Positions 32,410 through 42,490 of a stretch of 64,000 nt of DNA are shown here, in pieces (position 1 is the stretch's first letter; every line of letters begins with the position of its first letter). This stretch comes from Galdieria partita. Lineage: Eukaryota; Rhodophyta; Bangiophyceae; Galdieriales; Galdieriaceae. A program made the translations under genes and the position numbers. The notes beneath the pieces are model-generated. The model had not been told where the DNA came from. It saw only the letters and a program-made list of their open reading frames with translations, and did not search any database. The stretch spans positions 62,001 to 126,000 of the forward strand of contig BQMJ01000077.1 in the NCBI GenBank assembly GCA_025991245.1. Direction: 5' to 3'.

Positions 32410-32601
32410 TTTCAGCCAACTCACAAATTAAGAAGAATCTTGGCGGTTCCCTTAATCAGTGTGATCGTCACAAGGGCATGCAAACAAAGATGGTCAATGA
32501 ACGAGAAAAGAGGATGTACTCTCTCACAAGTTTACAGCACAGCAAGTCAACTAAACTCAATTCAAGAACACAACAAAACAAAGGCTATCCTTTACACTCT
32601 G

Positions 32602-33852
32602 TTAGACAAAGAACTCATGCAGGACTTTGACTTGACGATCATCGCTGGTGTATCCCAGATAGTCCAAGCCATAAGACGCTTCAATGGACTTTAATAAGTT
32701 GTAATGATTATATTTTCCATAGGTTACAATATGATATGGATTTTCTCTAGATATTACAATCAGTGGAACTTTTCCACCTCCATAATAGCCATCAATCAGG
32801 AACGAATGATCCGCAAAAGAAAAATTGGTGGAATAAATATAAGCTGTGTCTGGTCCTCCTTCCGTAAAGACATCTAATTCTTCATTATAATTGGCTTCAT
32901 CCCAGGTAACGATTATAACCGAGTTTCCTGTCCAACTAGGAGAGTTCACGATCTTTGGAATCCATTCGCGAAGAAATTCATCCCCTGCTTTCCATAAATT
33001 ATTGATATTGACGCAGTTCTTTGACGTATTTTTGGTGTTATAGCAATACGCTAGTTTCTTGGGAGTGTTAGGATACTCAGTCACTGCAGGGCACACGTCA
33101 GAGCCTCCGTGCATGTCGTGACAAATATCAGGAGAAATGAAGACGTATTCTGGAACGTTGCAGGAGTATAAATCTTGCTCTAACTCTTCTAAAGGAGGGA
33201 TGTTTGCAGCTCGAACTGGATCTTGGAAGATTTGGGGATAAAATAAGAAAGGCACATGCTCTTGAAGCCAAACAAAGCTATCATTTTGAGGATATGAAGA
33301 GCTGCCTTTGTAACCTGCATATGGAATCGATTGTGCATAATTCTTCCAGCCGAGTCCTTTCTCTTCCAGTTTGTCCGCAATACAAGTATGATCAAAGATT
33401 TGCTTTGTCGAATCGTTGTGGCTCCACCAGTTGCTTCCTGAAGTAAGAGCTATATAGTTAGGCAAACTAGTATGGGTTATTCCATAATATTCTGCGGCGA
33501 AACCAAAATGTTGTATCAGCAAGTTGATGAATGGCATATTTTCATTTCCAAGTATCACGTCATTGCCGCTGTTTTCCATCATAAAGATGAACACATGATC
33601 GAAAGGTTTGAGACCTTCTTTGCTATGAATATGGGTAAAGTTCCTTCGCGGACATTGAAAGCTACTTGCAGAAAATATTCCCATATTTTGTAAGGCTTCC
33701 GTTCCATTCCGAATGGGAGCTTTTGAAGGTGCGGCAGCTGGTATTGTGGTGACTTGTGTTAAATTGCCACTACCCAATGCATCTCGATAGACTTGAAAAA
33801 GAAATGAGACAGCCAGTATGAATGCGAACGGTTTCATAGTAGACATATCCAA
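32602..33852 (-). CDS. Secreted phosphoesterase (acid phosphatase / phospholipase C-like family)
   Basis: Single exon, 416 residues. A signal peptide is evident (KPFAFILAVSFLFQVYRDALG). At least five Asn-X-Ser/Thr sites and many Cys fit secretion. Family motifs of the PF04185 phosphoesterases: DHVFIFMMENSGNDVIL near residue 85, THTSLPNYIALTSGS, PEYVFISPDICHDMHGG, SVIIVTWDEANYNEE, and ADHSFLIDGYYGGGKVPLIV with KYNHYNLLKSIEASYGL. These cover the metal-binding Glu, Asp and His positions. A role in scavenging phosphate outside an acid-living cell is inferred. It is intact although flanked by broken ATPase copies. Confidence 0.9.
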   Translation of the reverse strand: MDMSTMKPFAFILAVSFLFQVYRDALGSGNLTQVTTIPAAAPSKAPIRNGTEALQNMGIFSASSFQCPRRNFTHIHSKEGLKPFDHVFIFMMENSGNDVILGNENMPFINLLIQHFGFAAEYYGITHTSLPNYIALTSGSNWWSHNDSTKQIFDHTCIADKLEEKGLGWKNYAQSIPYAGYKGSSSYPQNDSFVWLQEHVPFLFYPQIFQDPVRAANIPPLEELEQDLYSCNVPEYVFISPDICHDMHGGSDVCPAVTEYPNTPKKLAYCYNTKNTSKNCVNINNLWKAGDEFLREWIPKIVNSPSWTGNSVIIVTWDEANYNEELDVFTEGGPDTAYIYSTNFSFADHSFLIDGYYGGGKVPLIVISRENPYHIVTYGKYNHYNLLKSIEASYGLDYLGYTSDDRQVKVLHEFFV

Positions 33853-34494
33853 GTTTCTTTGGATTATGCAATAAGTTATTCTTGTTTTAAATGCTTGATA
33901 GGATGCGAATTGGTTGGAATCGAATACGCAGATTCTGAATTCTCGATGCGGTTAAATTGCATCGGACATTGGTCCAATAGTGTACCTGGAGTGTAGACTG
34001 ATATCTTTTTCGAGTGACATAGTCTTCTTGAAGGTTGTTAGCAGATTCTGTAAGCAAACATGTGTCAAAGCTCGCATAATATTCCAGGCAAATCACTTTT
34101 TGATGGGTTTACTTAGTTGAAACAATGTTGTACTTCAAAAAGTCCCGTGTCTTTTTCAGTTGGCCTGGGAAAAATCAAAGACAGTAAAACTTTGTTCGAG
34201 TAATTGTACAAAAGCCCTCCACCAATGAGACGAGTTGTTCTTTACATTGACAAGGTCTGTTTTGCTCGATTGCTAGTTTCAAAGGAATGACACTAGTTTT
34301 TGCCAACCCATTAACGTGACTCGGAATTTTAACAAACACTTTCAATCACATACTGTGACTAGCAATTCTTAACCAAACAACAATAGCTGCTCCTAATGGA
34401 GTCTTCCCTGAATTCTACTCATTTTGGTGACAGACGAGTTTCAAGTGTTAATGCTCTAGTTCCACAGGATCATCAATCTATTAATATATACGCT
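33853..34494. other. Gene-free spacer
   Basis: Holds the presumed promoter of the phosphoesterase. A 69-residue minus-strand open frame at 33887-34096 has no recognisable feature and I do not call it. Confidence 0.5.
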
Positions 34495-35174
34495 TTCAAG
34501 TGTCGAGAGCAGTTCACATAATTCCGTACAAAATGGTTGGCAATGTCCAAAACGTATCTGAAATAGCTTTTCTCTTCGAAACCACCAAGTAGCGCCTCTC
34601 ATTGGAATACAAAGTTCTAAAATACTGGTAAGCGAAGAAAAAGTTACAAATGCATCTGGTGCAAAAGAAACAGAGTTACTACAAGAGAAGGACTACGAAA
34701 AATTTTTTTTATTTCCCGTTTCATTCATTCCTCAGAAAATCAGCAAAACCCTCCAGCTTTCACAAATATCGGCCAATTTTGTTACATCTCGAACAAGATC
34801 ATAAGGAACAATACCCGTATGATCACAGTCGTGTAATTCAAGGTGACAAGGAAACTGTAGTTTTGAAGTTAACTCATTACCTCACTCCCCATTTTGTATC
34901 AAAACTTAACAGGTTCTTCTGGAAACGTATCTAAACAAAGAAAATTTAAAGTTATTCGAAAAGGCGCGGCATCTTCTTGTCTACTAATGATGGAGTTTGA
35001 TATCCGACGAAGATACAAATTACAAAGTGCAATCGTATAAGACTTGATAAAACTCATCACAAATCGATAGACGTTGTCCACTCGAGTTGTCCTTTGAGTC
35101 TCCATCAAATCCTCAAAGAAAGTGAAAAAGTAGCCTTCGAAAACTCCAATTTCGTCAATAAATACATTGAGCAA
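34495..35174 (-). pseudogene. Broken ATPase fragment, copy C (882-residue subfamily)
   Basis: On the minus strand this matches the 882-residue ATPase (42491-45139), from its Walker B segment (NVFIDEIGVFEG) through the sensor region (SRQEDAAPFRITLNFLCLD) to the middle of the protein. The N-terminal loop and the C-terminal module are absent. It is clearly broken, several times. At about 35174 it meets copy B head to head. Confidence 0.7.
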
Positions 35175-36630
35175 GTGTTACTGCATTTGATTTCGTTATT
35201 ACCGTCAAACTCGTCCAACATCATTGAATTCCTTGAAAGGAGCCATCTCGAAACATCTGGTCAATCTCGAGTTTGTGATATTCTATGTAGTTTTTCTTTT
35301 TCAGTAAATGAATTGGCAGAGGGACTATTGGAATGTACCAGTGGAGTCCCTGGTTTGCTTACAAGTGCAGTGAATATGCTTTTGAGTTATGTACAAACAA
35401 GAAGACATCCTTTTATGTTGAAAGAAGAATGTTTATCATGTATGAATGAGGACTGTTTTAGAACAGTTTGATCTGATCCGTTTGTGACACGAATATCAAC
35501 TTTGGACGAGGATACAAGAAGTTTGCTTGATGTACTTTCGATGATGGCACTGTATCGTATACCTTTCAACGTAAACGACAGATTAAACTCGGGGTCTTAT
35601 TTATTTGATGCTGTTACTGAAATGGGATTCTATCGATATCCTATTGACGATAATACTTTCCAAGTTCTGTTTCCAAAGGTGTTTATTATAAATCTCAACA
35701 ACGCATCATCTTTCTCTTTATTAGAGAAGATACTTTTGGGATCACTTAATATGGAGCCAGTGGATTGTTTCTTTTCATCCAAATGTCGTGTATTTGAAGG
35801 AATTGTTGCTATACGACTTGTTTTGATGCTATCGTCAACAATATGAAATGAGTTTAGGGAGTTATTGGGTAGATTATCTGCCACATGGAAAAAAAAGAAA
35901 CTTCCTATCAATGGACCTGCACCTCTTGATTACATGATGTCGGTTAGTCGTGGTGAAGGAAGGAGTGAATCAAACAAGAAACGGAAAACATATGGATGTA
36001 ATGAATGGAACAGGACTATTCACGAAGCATTTTGTTTTGACAGAGTTTCTATTCCAGTGGAAGCGAATTCTTATAGTCCTGATATTATGTTCAAATTGCA
36101 TTCTCCCGTTGAACCCAAAGTTCTTATGGTGGGAGTTGCTTTTAAAGGTCGTAGGAAATCGGAAGGAATTGGCTGGTCAGATATTATTGAAGAAGCTAAG
36201 AAATTTCTTGATCCTTTTTTTAATGAATTTTTATCCCAAGCATTGGAATGTTATCATTATATGCTTATTATAGTTAGTACAAAGTTGTCACTCAATGTTA
36301 CAAGCGAGTTGGGTAATCAGAGTCGATGCTATACGAGTGGAATGCTTATTGGAGGGAATTCTTTTTGCAATTCCTCCTAATTGTGAACTTGTTATTCATT
36401 GTGAAAGAGATGTAGAAATGCTCATTGACAGAAAAGTATTGAATGGACTTGAAATAGCATTCTCTACTAGTGATTTTCCTACTTTCGGGGATTTAGAATT
36501 CAACTTACTTCGAAGAGCCCGTGGCAGTTTCTTGAGTTTGCAAGAAAGTTGGAATTCTTACAATTCAAGTGTTCGTTCAATAATTGGCTCTGCAAGATGT
36601 GAATGGAATATGTTTGAAAACATTTTATAA
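35175..36630 (+). pseudogene. Broken ATPase, copy B
   Basis: Same subfamily as copy A and same orientation. It is truncated further at the 5' side, beginning after the Walker B region, and keeps the GVPGLL motif, the helical middle and the nuclease-like module (SPDIMFKL, MVGVAFKG). Broken, with at least three breaks. Its 3' flank to about 37240 matches the flank of copy A, so A and B come from one segmental duplication. Confidence 0.8.
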
Positions 36631-37324
36631 AACATACTAGTTATATTCCATAGTATGGATGATTACGTTGAAGATAGTCAAAAGTTTACAAGTTGTATAA
36701 TTGTTTGCACCTATTTTTGGTTTTTTACTGAGTCTTCAAGCACATGTTTTTAAAATGAACTGATTGTCTACTCCAGTATCACTAGAGGAATACCTTATTC
36801 CTGTTGGAATAGTGTTGACTCGATGTTACAAGGAAATATAATACCAGCGACCATATTGTATTGACTTTTGAAACTCAGTTTTACTGGTGTACACAGATCG
36901 TGTAAAGAACAAGAAAGTCTAGTTGACAACTCTAGAATTAACTTGTTGTCACTTTCTGATTTTTCCTTTATTGGATTCATAAAACCATGAAGAACATCTT
37001 GATAGTGAGATATAGTTGGATCCAATCTTGAAGACATTCTATGAAATGTTAAACAGAAAAACAAAGAGAGCTTAGTTCTTTCTCCTTAACCACGAAGACA
37101 TTAAATTTGTAACAGTAGACAACGAGTTTATATGTAAACAACAATGAATTTGAAAAGTTGCACTACTAAACTCGTTTAAGAATTATTCGACAAAGTACGA
37201 TAGAATAGTCCAAAAATAATGGAAAATTAGGAAAATTGGCTTTCTTTACAAACGAATTGAACTTTTCGAACATTTCTCTGATGAACAAATCAATATGGAT
37301 CCAAACAGGAATAAGATGCTATTT
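36631..37324. repeat. 3' flank of copy B and tail-to-tail spacer
   Basis: 36631-37240 is homologous to 31427-32068. The last 80 bp lead to the stop of the intact 702-residue ATPase on the other strand. Copy B and that gene thus point at each other. Confidence 0.7.
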
Positions 37325-39433
37325 CTAAATATTTTTGGAAAGAGATAAAACCATTTCTTGCACTGTTGAGATTCCAATACTTCTCGAATGTGGATTATCC
37401 GTAGACTTGAAAGCACTCCTTAAACTCGACAAAATATCTTTACCGATAAAGTTTTCTACATCTGATTCAGAAAGAATGATCAATTCACAATTAAGAGGAA
37501 CCGTGAAAACTCCTGCAACTCTATCGCCAAAGGAATAACAATGACTAGAATGATTCAAGTCAGTTGCTACACTAGTCGATAGCTTAGTACTCATGATGAT
37601 CAACATGCAATGCAATGTAGGATGAACAGTCAAGACTTGATCATGAACTGGTTTCAGAAACTTGCAAGCTTCATCCACTATTTCATTCCATCTAATACCA
37701 TTAAAACTCCATCGTCCTTTACAGGCAATACCCACAATCCAATTCTGTTCGCTCGTTCTTCCATGCAACTTGAATAATATATCTGGACTACGAGATGTTG
37801 GCTCAAATGGAATATATATCTTTTCGAATTCTAACATTTCTTCCACAATTTTTTTCCAGTCATTGATACCGAATGTCGTTCTCTCTACTTCTGATGTAGA
37901 TCTAGTATAATGTATAGATTTCATATAGTAAGCAGTAGATTCAGAGGAAAACTTCAAATTCATCTCATCCCAAACAGAAGACAACTGACCAAGAGTAGAA
38001 AACATCAAACTGTCTGTCGGGTGATAACAAAAATGTAAATAAAACATTGTGGCAACGAGACCTTCGAAAACTCGACATTTTGATTCATAAAAAAATTCCA
38101 CAGGCTGTGACTTGAGGGTTTGTAATAGTAACCATTCCAATCTATCATTCTTTACACTTTGCTCAATATATCTAATCAGTAACTTGGGAATCAACACTTC
38201 ATAGCGTTCTTGATGGTTTTCATCTACAATCAACCGACGATAAAAGCACATATCTGTTACTAGATCAAACAGAAATACATCACAAGTAGAGCTAAGGTGC
38301 ACAAGTTCACCCAACTCAAACCGAATACGATATAATGCCAACAAAGTAAGCATTTTTAACAAACGTTGACGCGTCTCGCTAAGACTACTCAAACGAGGCA
38401 ACAATGGATCAACACAATAATTTGTTGCTATGGAATCATTCATTATCATCCAAAAGCTTTCTTTAGATAATAACAAGTGGTCTTGTGATAATTTACAACG
38501 CAAAAGGTAGTTGATTGCTTTCACAAGTAAACCAGGAACACCACCAGTAAGTTCTAGTAACAATTCTGCAAGTTCATTGGTTGAAAAGTGTTGATGACAA
38601 AGGATTTGTGAAACTTTAGGACTCCCAGTAAACATAAAAGAAGAACTGTTCTCCAAATGTTCGATGATGCTATGCTTTTCAAGTGGTGAGAGAGGAATAA
38701 ACGTCAACTCAACTCTGGATACTGAAATTGCGTAATTATGTATACTTAAGCCTTCACTTTTCCCAACAACAATAAAGAATACATTGTCCTCTAGACAAAG
38801 TCCCCAAAGAATACGAAAGAAATCGTTGTAAGAACGAACTCTACCGTCATTCACTTCTAGATCAAAATATTGTCCACTTGAATCCAACATACCAATTTCA
38901 TCAAAAGCAACAAGAAGAAACTGATCAGTACGCAGGTTTAATATGTCTCGTAAAAGAGTGACTAGGTTCAAGGCTTCCATTTCCACAGTCTCGTAGGCTT
39001 GTGTCTTTCGCATCATTGGAATGCCAACTTGCAAGCAGGCAGTCTTGATTATCAAGTAGTAGACAGCCCACTTCAGACTTTTTTCTTTCGGGTCAGTGGG
39101 TTTGAGCTCTGTCAAATCCACATAAAGCAAAACTGCTTCACGTAACTTGTCCAGAAAGGATCTCCTGCGGTCTTTTTCACAATCACTTATGTTCTCAGGT
39201 CCTATTAGTGCTCTTTCACCCATGCTCTTCAAGAGTTCTAAATAACTTTTTACGAAACGTGTCTTCCCACTTCCAAAGAGGTGTGGGGCGAAAGGAATGA
39301 CTGGTTTAAAAGAACGCTCTAGTTCCCGGCGAACTTGCAACCCGTACAACTGTCCAGTTGTTAAAACCACGTCTTGCTCTCTATCTACTACAACACTGTC
39401 ATACATATCTTGTCGTTGGAAAACACTCGACAT
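37325..39433 (-). CDS. Subtelomeric P-loop ATPase with nuclease-like C-terminal module, 702 residues
   Basis: Intact, intronless. Order: header residues 1-48 (MYDSVVVDREQ...RRELERSFKPVIPF); P-loop HLFGSGKT (GSGKT 54-58, with His in place of the usual first Gly); Walker B FLLVAFDEIG (Asp178, Glu179); sensor strand VFFIVVGKS; a FIPLSPL segment; TGGVP (296-300) as in STAND/archaeal ATPases; a helical middle with KCRVFEG; and a C-terminal alpha/beta module, about 495-660. That module has PDILFKL (Asp551), IVGIACKG (Lys572), the helix IVDEACKFLKPV and the strand CMLIIMSTK, the layout of a PD-(D/E)XK core with Ala where the acidic residue is expected. Galdieria is known to carry a large archaeal-type ATPase family; membership is inferred. 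Its role is unknown. Confidence 0.85.
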   Translation of the reverse strand: MSSVFQRQDMYDSVVVDREQDVVLTTGQLYGLQVRRELERSFKPVIPFAPHLFGSGKTRFVKSYLELLKSMGERALIGPENISDCEKDRRRSFLDKLREAVLLYVDLTELKPTDPKEKSLKWAVYYLIIKTACLQVGIPMMRKTQAYETVEMEALNLVTLLRDILNLRTDQFLLVAFDEIGMLDSSGQYFDLEVNDGRVRSYNDFFRILWGLCLEDNVFFIVVGKSEGLSIHNYAISVSRVELTFIPLSPLEKHSIIEHLENSSSFMFTGSPKVSQILCHQHFSTNELAELLLELTGGVPGLLVKAINYLLRCKLSQDHLLLSKESFWMIMNDSIATNYCVDPLLPRLSSLSETRQRLLKMLTLLALYRIRFELGELVHLSSTCDVFLFDLVTDMCFYRRLIVDENHQERYEVLIPKLLIRYIEQSVKNDRLEWLLLQTLKSQPVEFFYESKCRVFEGLVATMFYLHFCYHPTDSLMFSTLGQLSSVWDEMNLKFSSESTAYYMKSIHYTRSTSEVERTTFGINDWKKIVEEMLEFEKIYIPFEPTSRSPDILFKLHGRTSEQNWIVGIACKGRWSFNGIRWNEIVDEACKFLKPVHDQVLTVHPTLHCMLIIMSTKLSTSVATDLNHSSHCYSFGDRVAGVFTVPLNCELIILSESDVENFIGKDILSSLRSAFKSTDNPHSRSIGISTVQEMVLSLSKNI

Positions 39434-41016
39434 AGTGGACGAGGTGTTGAAATTGAATCAGAAAAATGCCAACGCGAATTTTCCCAATGAAAATGAAAAT
39501 AGTATTTCCCTTTTACAACTATTTCTATAGAACGAACTTCTTTCTTATTTATATTCTCAAACAATGATGGAACATACTTCATATTGAAATGTAAATTTTA
39601 AGAAAAAGCGTTGCCTAGTGTTTTGTTATATACTGAGCATTATAACTTCTACCCCATTCACCACAATGGTAGTTTCAGTTTGAAGGTGCCCTTTCTTCAT
39701 AAGCTCTATAATAAAAAGAGTATATATGCTATAAAAACAGGAAGAAAGGAAAAGTTCTTCTCAATCTATTTCTTAGAAAATTGGATTGCAATACATTCTC
39801 CCAAATATACTCCTTATCCACAATGCAACAATACTTCAAACTGTAAATGTCATTCACTACTCGATTTCTGTTGTTTTGTTCGATGTGATGTCGTCATACA
39901 TAGCAAATGTAAACAGTTTGATTGTTCTCGTAAACATTAGGAAACTTTTCTTTAGGGTGTCAAGGGAACAAGATAGTGCGACAAGTGGAACATAGCTAAA
40001 TTTCAACTTTAGCTTGGTTCACTTCTTGTGCAAGTAATTTGGAAGTATATTTTGAAAATATCTCATTCAGTTGTTGCTTTTTCTCTATTCTTGCACTATA
40101 TAACTGTTTTACTAGGGCAGACAAGATTTGAAGTAACGCTTGACAATTCAGTTGGGTTTCTCTACTATTCAAGTGCTCTTAGTTTTTCCAGAATTGTCAG
40201 TGGTTGACTGTTGATATTTGGAGCGTAACCTTTTTGAAATTTTCCAGACTTTCTCAGTTGTGTATAGCGAGTAATGGAAATTAGAGTATTATGTTGTTGA
40301 CTGCTGTTGGATTGCTGTATTTGTCAATTCACGGAACGTTGTCTGCACGGGTACTTGTCATGTGAGTCCTCATGATATAATGTCATTGAGAGTTTTCCTC
40401 CACAGAATTGACAAAGTAGATAGATTCAATAATTGATGCTCTATCTCTTTACAATTCAATTGTACTCTCTGGATAATGAAACACTTGATATGTACATAAG
40501 CTGATTGAACAGTTGACTAGTTGTCTTTTATCAGCATATTTGCCTTCAAAATGACAACTTATGTGTCATTGTTAATAGGTGATTGGTTCTCTTTGTGATT
40601 GATGATTTCTCCTCCAACAATTTCATTAACAAAGATTCGTTGATCTGACAGACTTTAAGAGCTTCCTGAATACTTTCTGAATGATCGTTTGGCTGAAAAA
40701 CATGTCTTCAAGTTTCAAACAATGTGATTCTATACAACTGGAGATACCCAATAAAGAAGTTCTTCAAAGCTGTGTACTTGAAATTTAGGTTGAGTTGATT
40801 TCCATCCCAAGTGCTAGCTAAAAATGACTTTGTTTAGGATATGTACATCATCTATTATTGCAAACCAATCATCCATCTCAGAGTTTTCGCCTCCACAATT
40901 GTTCATCATTAACTTGCCAGTCAAGACAAAAAACATTCAAAAAGTATTATTTGTCATAGTCTTTGTCAATCGTAAAGCTCAAAACAACTCTGCTTCCATC
41001 AAAGGATAGTCAAGCA
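39434..41016. other. Gene-free spacer with an old repeat
   Basis: No convincing gene. The first 100 bp are the presumed promoter of the ATPase and resemble the sequence upstream of the header fragment near 41510. 40060-40220 resembles 47225-47390 (shared blocks: CA-TTNAGTTGTTGCTTT, GCANACAAGATTT, GTTGACTG), an old subtelomeric repeat. Confidence 0.5.
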
Positions 41017-41346
41017 TCATTTTTCTTTTTCCAGTAAAACTCGAAATCTTTCAGAAAAGCCTTCACTACAAAGAAACTCAATATAGCTTGGTACTGATAA
41101 ATTACCTTTGGCCTCCTTAAATGGTAATGGAGTAACATAGACAATACTTATGCAGTGTCGCCAATCAATACCTTTGGAATCCAATAAACAAAAATCCACA
41201 ATCCTTCCAGAATCATCTTCCTCTAACGTGATAGTAAACTCTTCATTGAAAATCAAACCGATTAAGTTTAGTAACTGAGTCTTATCTGTTACTCTCACTC
41301 GTCTCCTCTTCTTATTACGTTTTTGGCCATCTTGGGAACTTGCCAT
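41017..41346 (-). CDS. Small orphan ORF with basic N-terminus
   Basis: Frame of 109 residues with an ATG at 41346. The N-terminus is strongly basic (KRNKKRRRVRV), like a nuclear localisation signal. The rest alternates strands and helices (LLNLIGLIFNEEFTITLEE, SYIEFLCSEGFSERF). I recognise no family. Directly upstream lies a broken copy of the ATPase header with its promoter-like flank, so this frame may use a captured ATPase promoter, or be a remnant of another family member. No intact relative is visible in the window. Confidence 0.4.
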   Translation of the reverse strand: MASSQDGQKRNKKRRRVRVTDKTQLLNLIGLIFNEEFTITLEEDDSGRIVDFCLLDSKGIDWRHCISIVYVTPLPFKEAKGNLSVPSYIEFLCSEGFSERFRVLLEKEK

Positions 41347-41507
41347 TGATCCTCGAAGAGATGAAAGGGATGACTGGCTTCAGAGAACGATCGAGTTGGC
41401 GGCGAAACTGCAACTCGTACTACACTCCAATCACTAAATAAATGTTTTGCTCTCGGCCTACAACCACAGTTTCATAAATTTCTCGTCTTTGCAAGGCACG
41501 CGACATA
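41347..41507 (-). pseudogene. Header-only fragment of the 702-residue ATPase
   Basis: The minus strand clearly encodes relatives of the ATPase N-terminus (SRALQRREIYETVVVGREQ, and a later part like LKPVIPF), but homology stops before the P-loop. It is broken and followed at once by the 109-residue frame. Sequence just upstream also resembles the ATPase promoter (CGACATAGT...AGGTG). Confidence 0.75.
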
Positions 41508-42490
41508 GTCGACTAGGTGAAGAACTACGAGATTGAAAACAGGGTCACGAAAACTGAAAATAATATCATCTTCTTCGAGTCACCTTAGAAAATAAATTTT
41601 TCTTCTATTCATGTACCTCCAACGCTGCTTCTAAGTGAAAAGACTCGTAATTTTGAAAATTTGCTGAAGTATAAGCTCAGTCGTTGCCGCTGCATAGATA
41701 CGCAATTCTCGGAAAGGATATCTTGCTTTGTTTTCAATAAGCCTTGAGTTTTAGATTCATTAGAAAATACTCTATAAGAAGTCATCACATTTTGGGTGCA
41801 AAATGTCTTGCAGAATTCGTTAGATTCTCTTGCATGTTTCTAGTTCTTATTTTTCATATTAAAGAATGTGTTATGGCTATTACACTTAAAGTCATGTTTC
41901 TCATCCATTGCTCGAGCTCCATCTTATTGAATTCATTATCTTTATATATTATTGCTTCTCGAATTAGAGAATTTCTCCGATTGTGGACCATTCCTTGTAA
42001 ATAATTTTATCAACTCATCTAGATGAGAAGCTCACGTTGCCATTCCATTTCATTCAACTAGAAAAGTTTATCCAATTTTTTAACTTTCAAAATGAGGATG
42101 TTGGATCTTTATTTTCTAAGAAACAATGAAACTGTTGAAACCAACGGTATTGCTCTTCAAGTTGTATATCAACACGAATCCTTTTTAGATCACACTCTTG
42201 TATTTATCGATGAAAAATAAGGCGTGTCAATAGAAAGCGAATCACGAGTCTGCTGACAAAGGTCTCACTCCAAACTTCTTACAAAGAAATATTTGGCAAC
42301 ACATTTGGCTGCCTCAATCTATCTCGTCTTCTTAGTGTTATACAAATCTCAAAGTGTTTTAATCATTCATAACGTTCATTAGACTCATGTTTTTTTAAAA
42401 CCAAGTTGACCTTTATCAAACTGTCTAATTTCCATTTTAAAATTGGTTAAACCAAGCAAAAAACTGTTCATCTTCCAATAGAATACACAT
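41508..42490. other. Gene-free spacer between ATPase loci
   Basis: Contains the upstream flank of the header fragment. An 86-residue plus-strand open frame (41744-42004) is hydrophobic and low in complexity with no family features. I see no supported gene. Confidence 0.5.

Noticed and set aside
39611-39940. 109-residue plus-strand frame
   Set aside because: No ATG-based start, Cys/His-rich by chance composition, and no family features.
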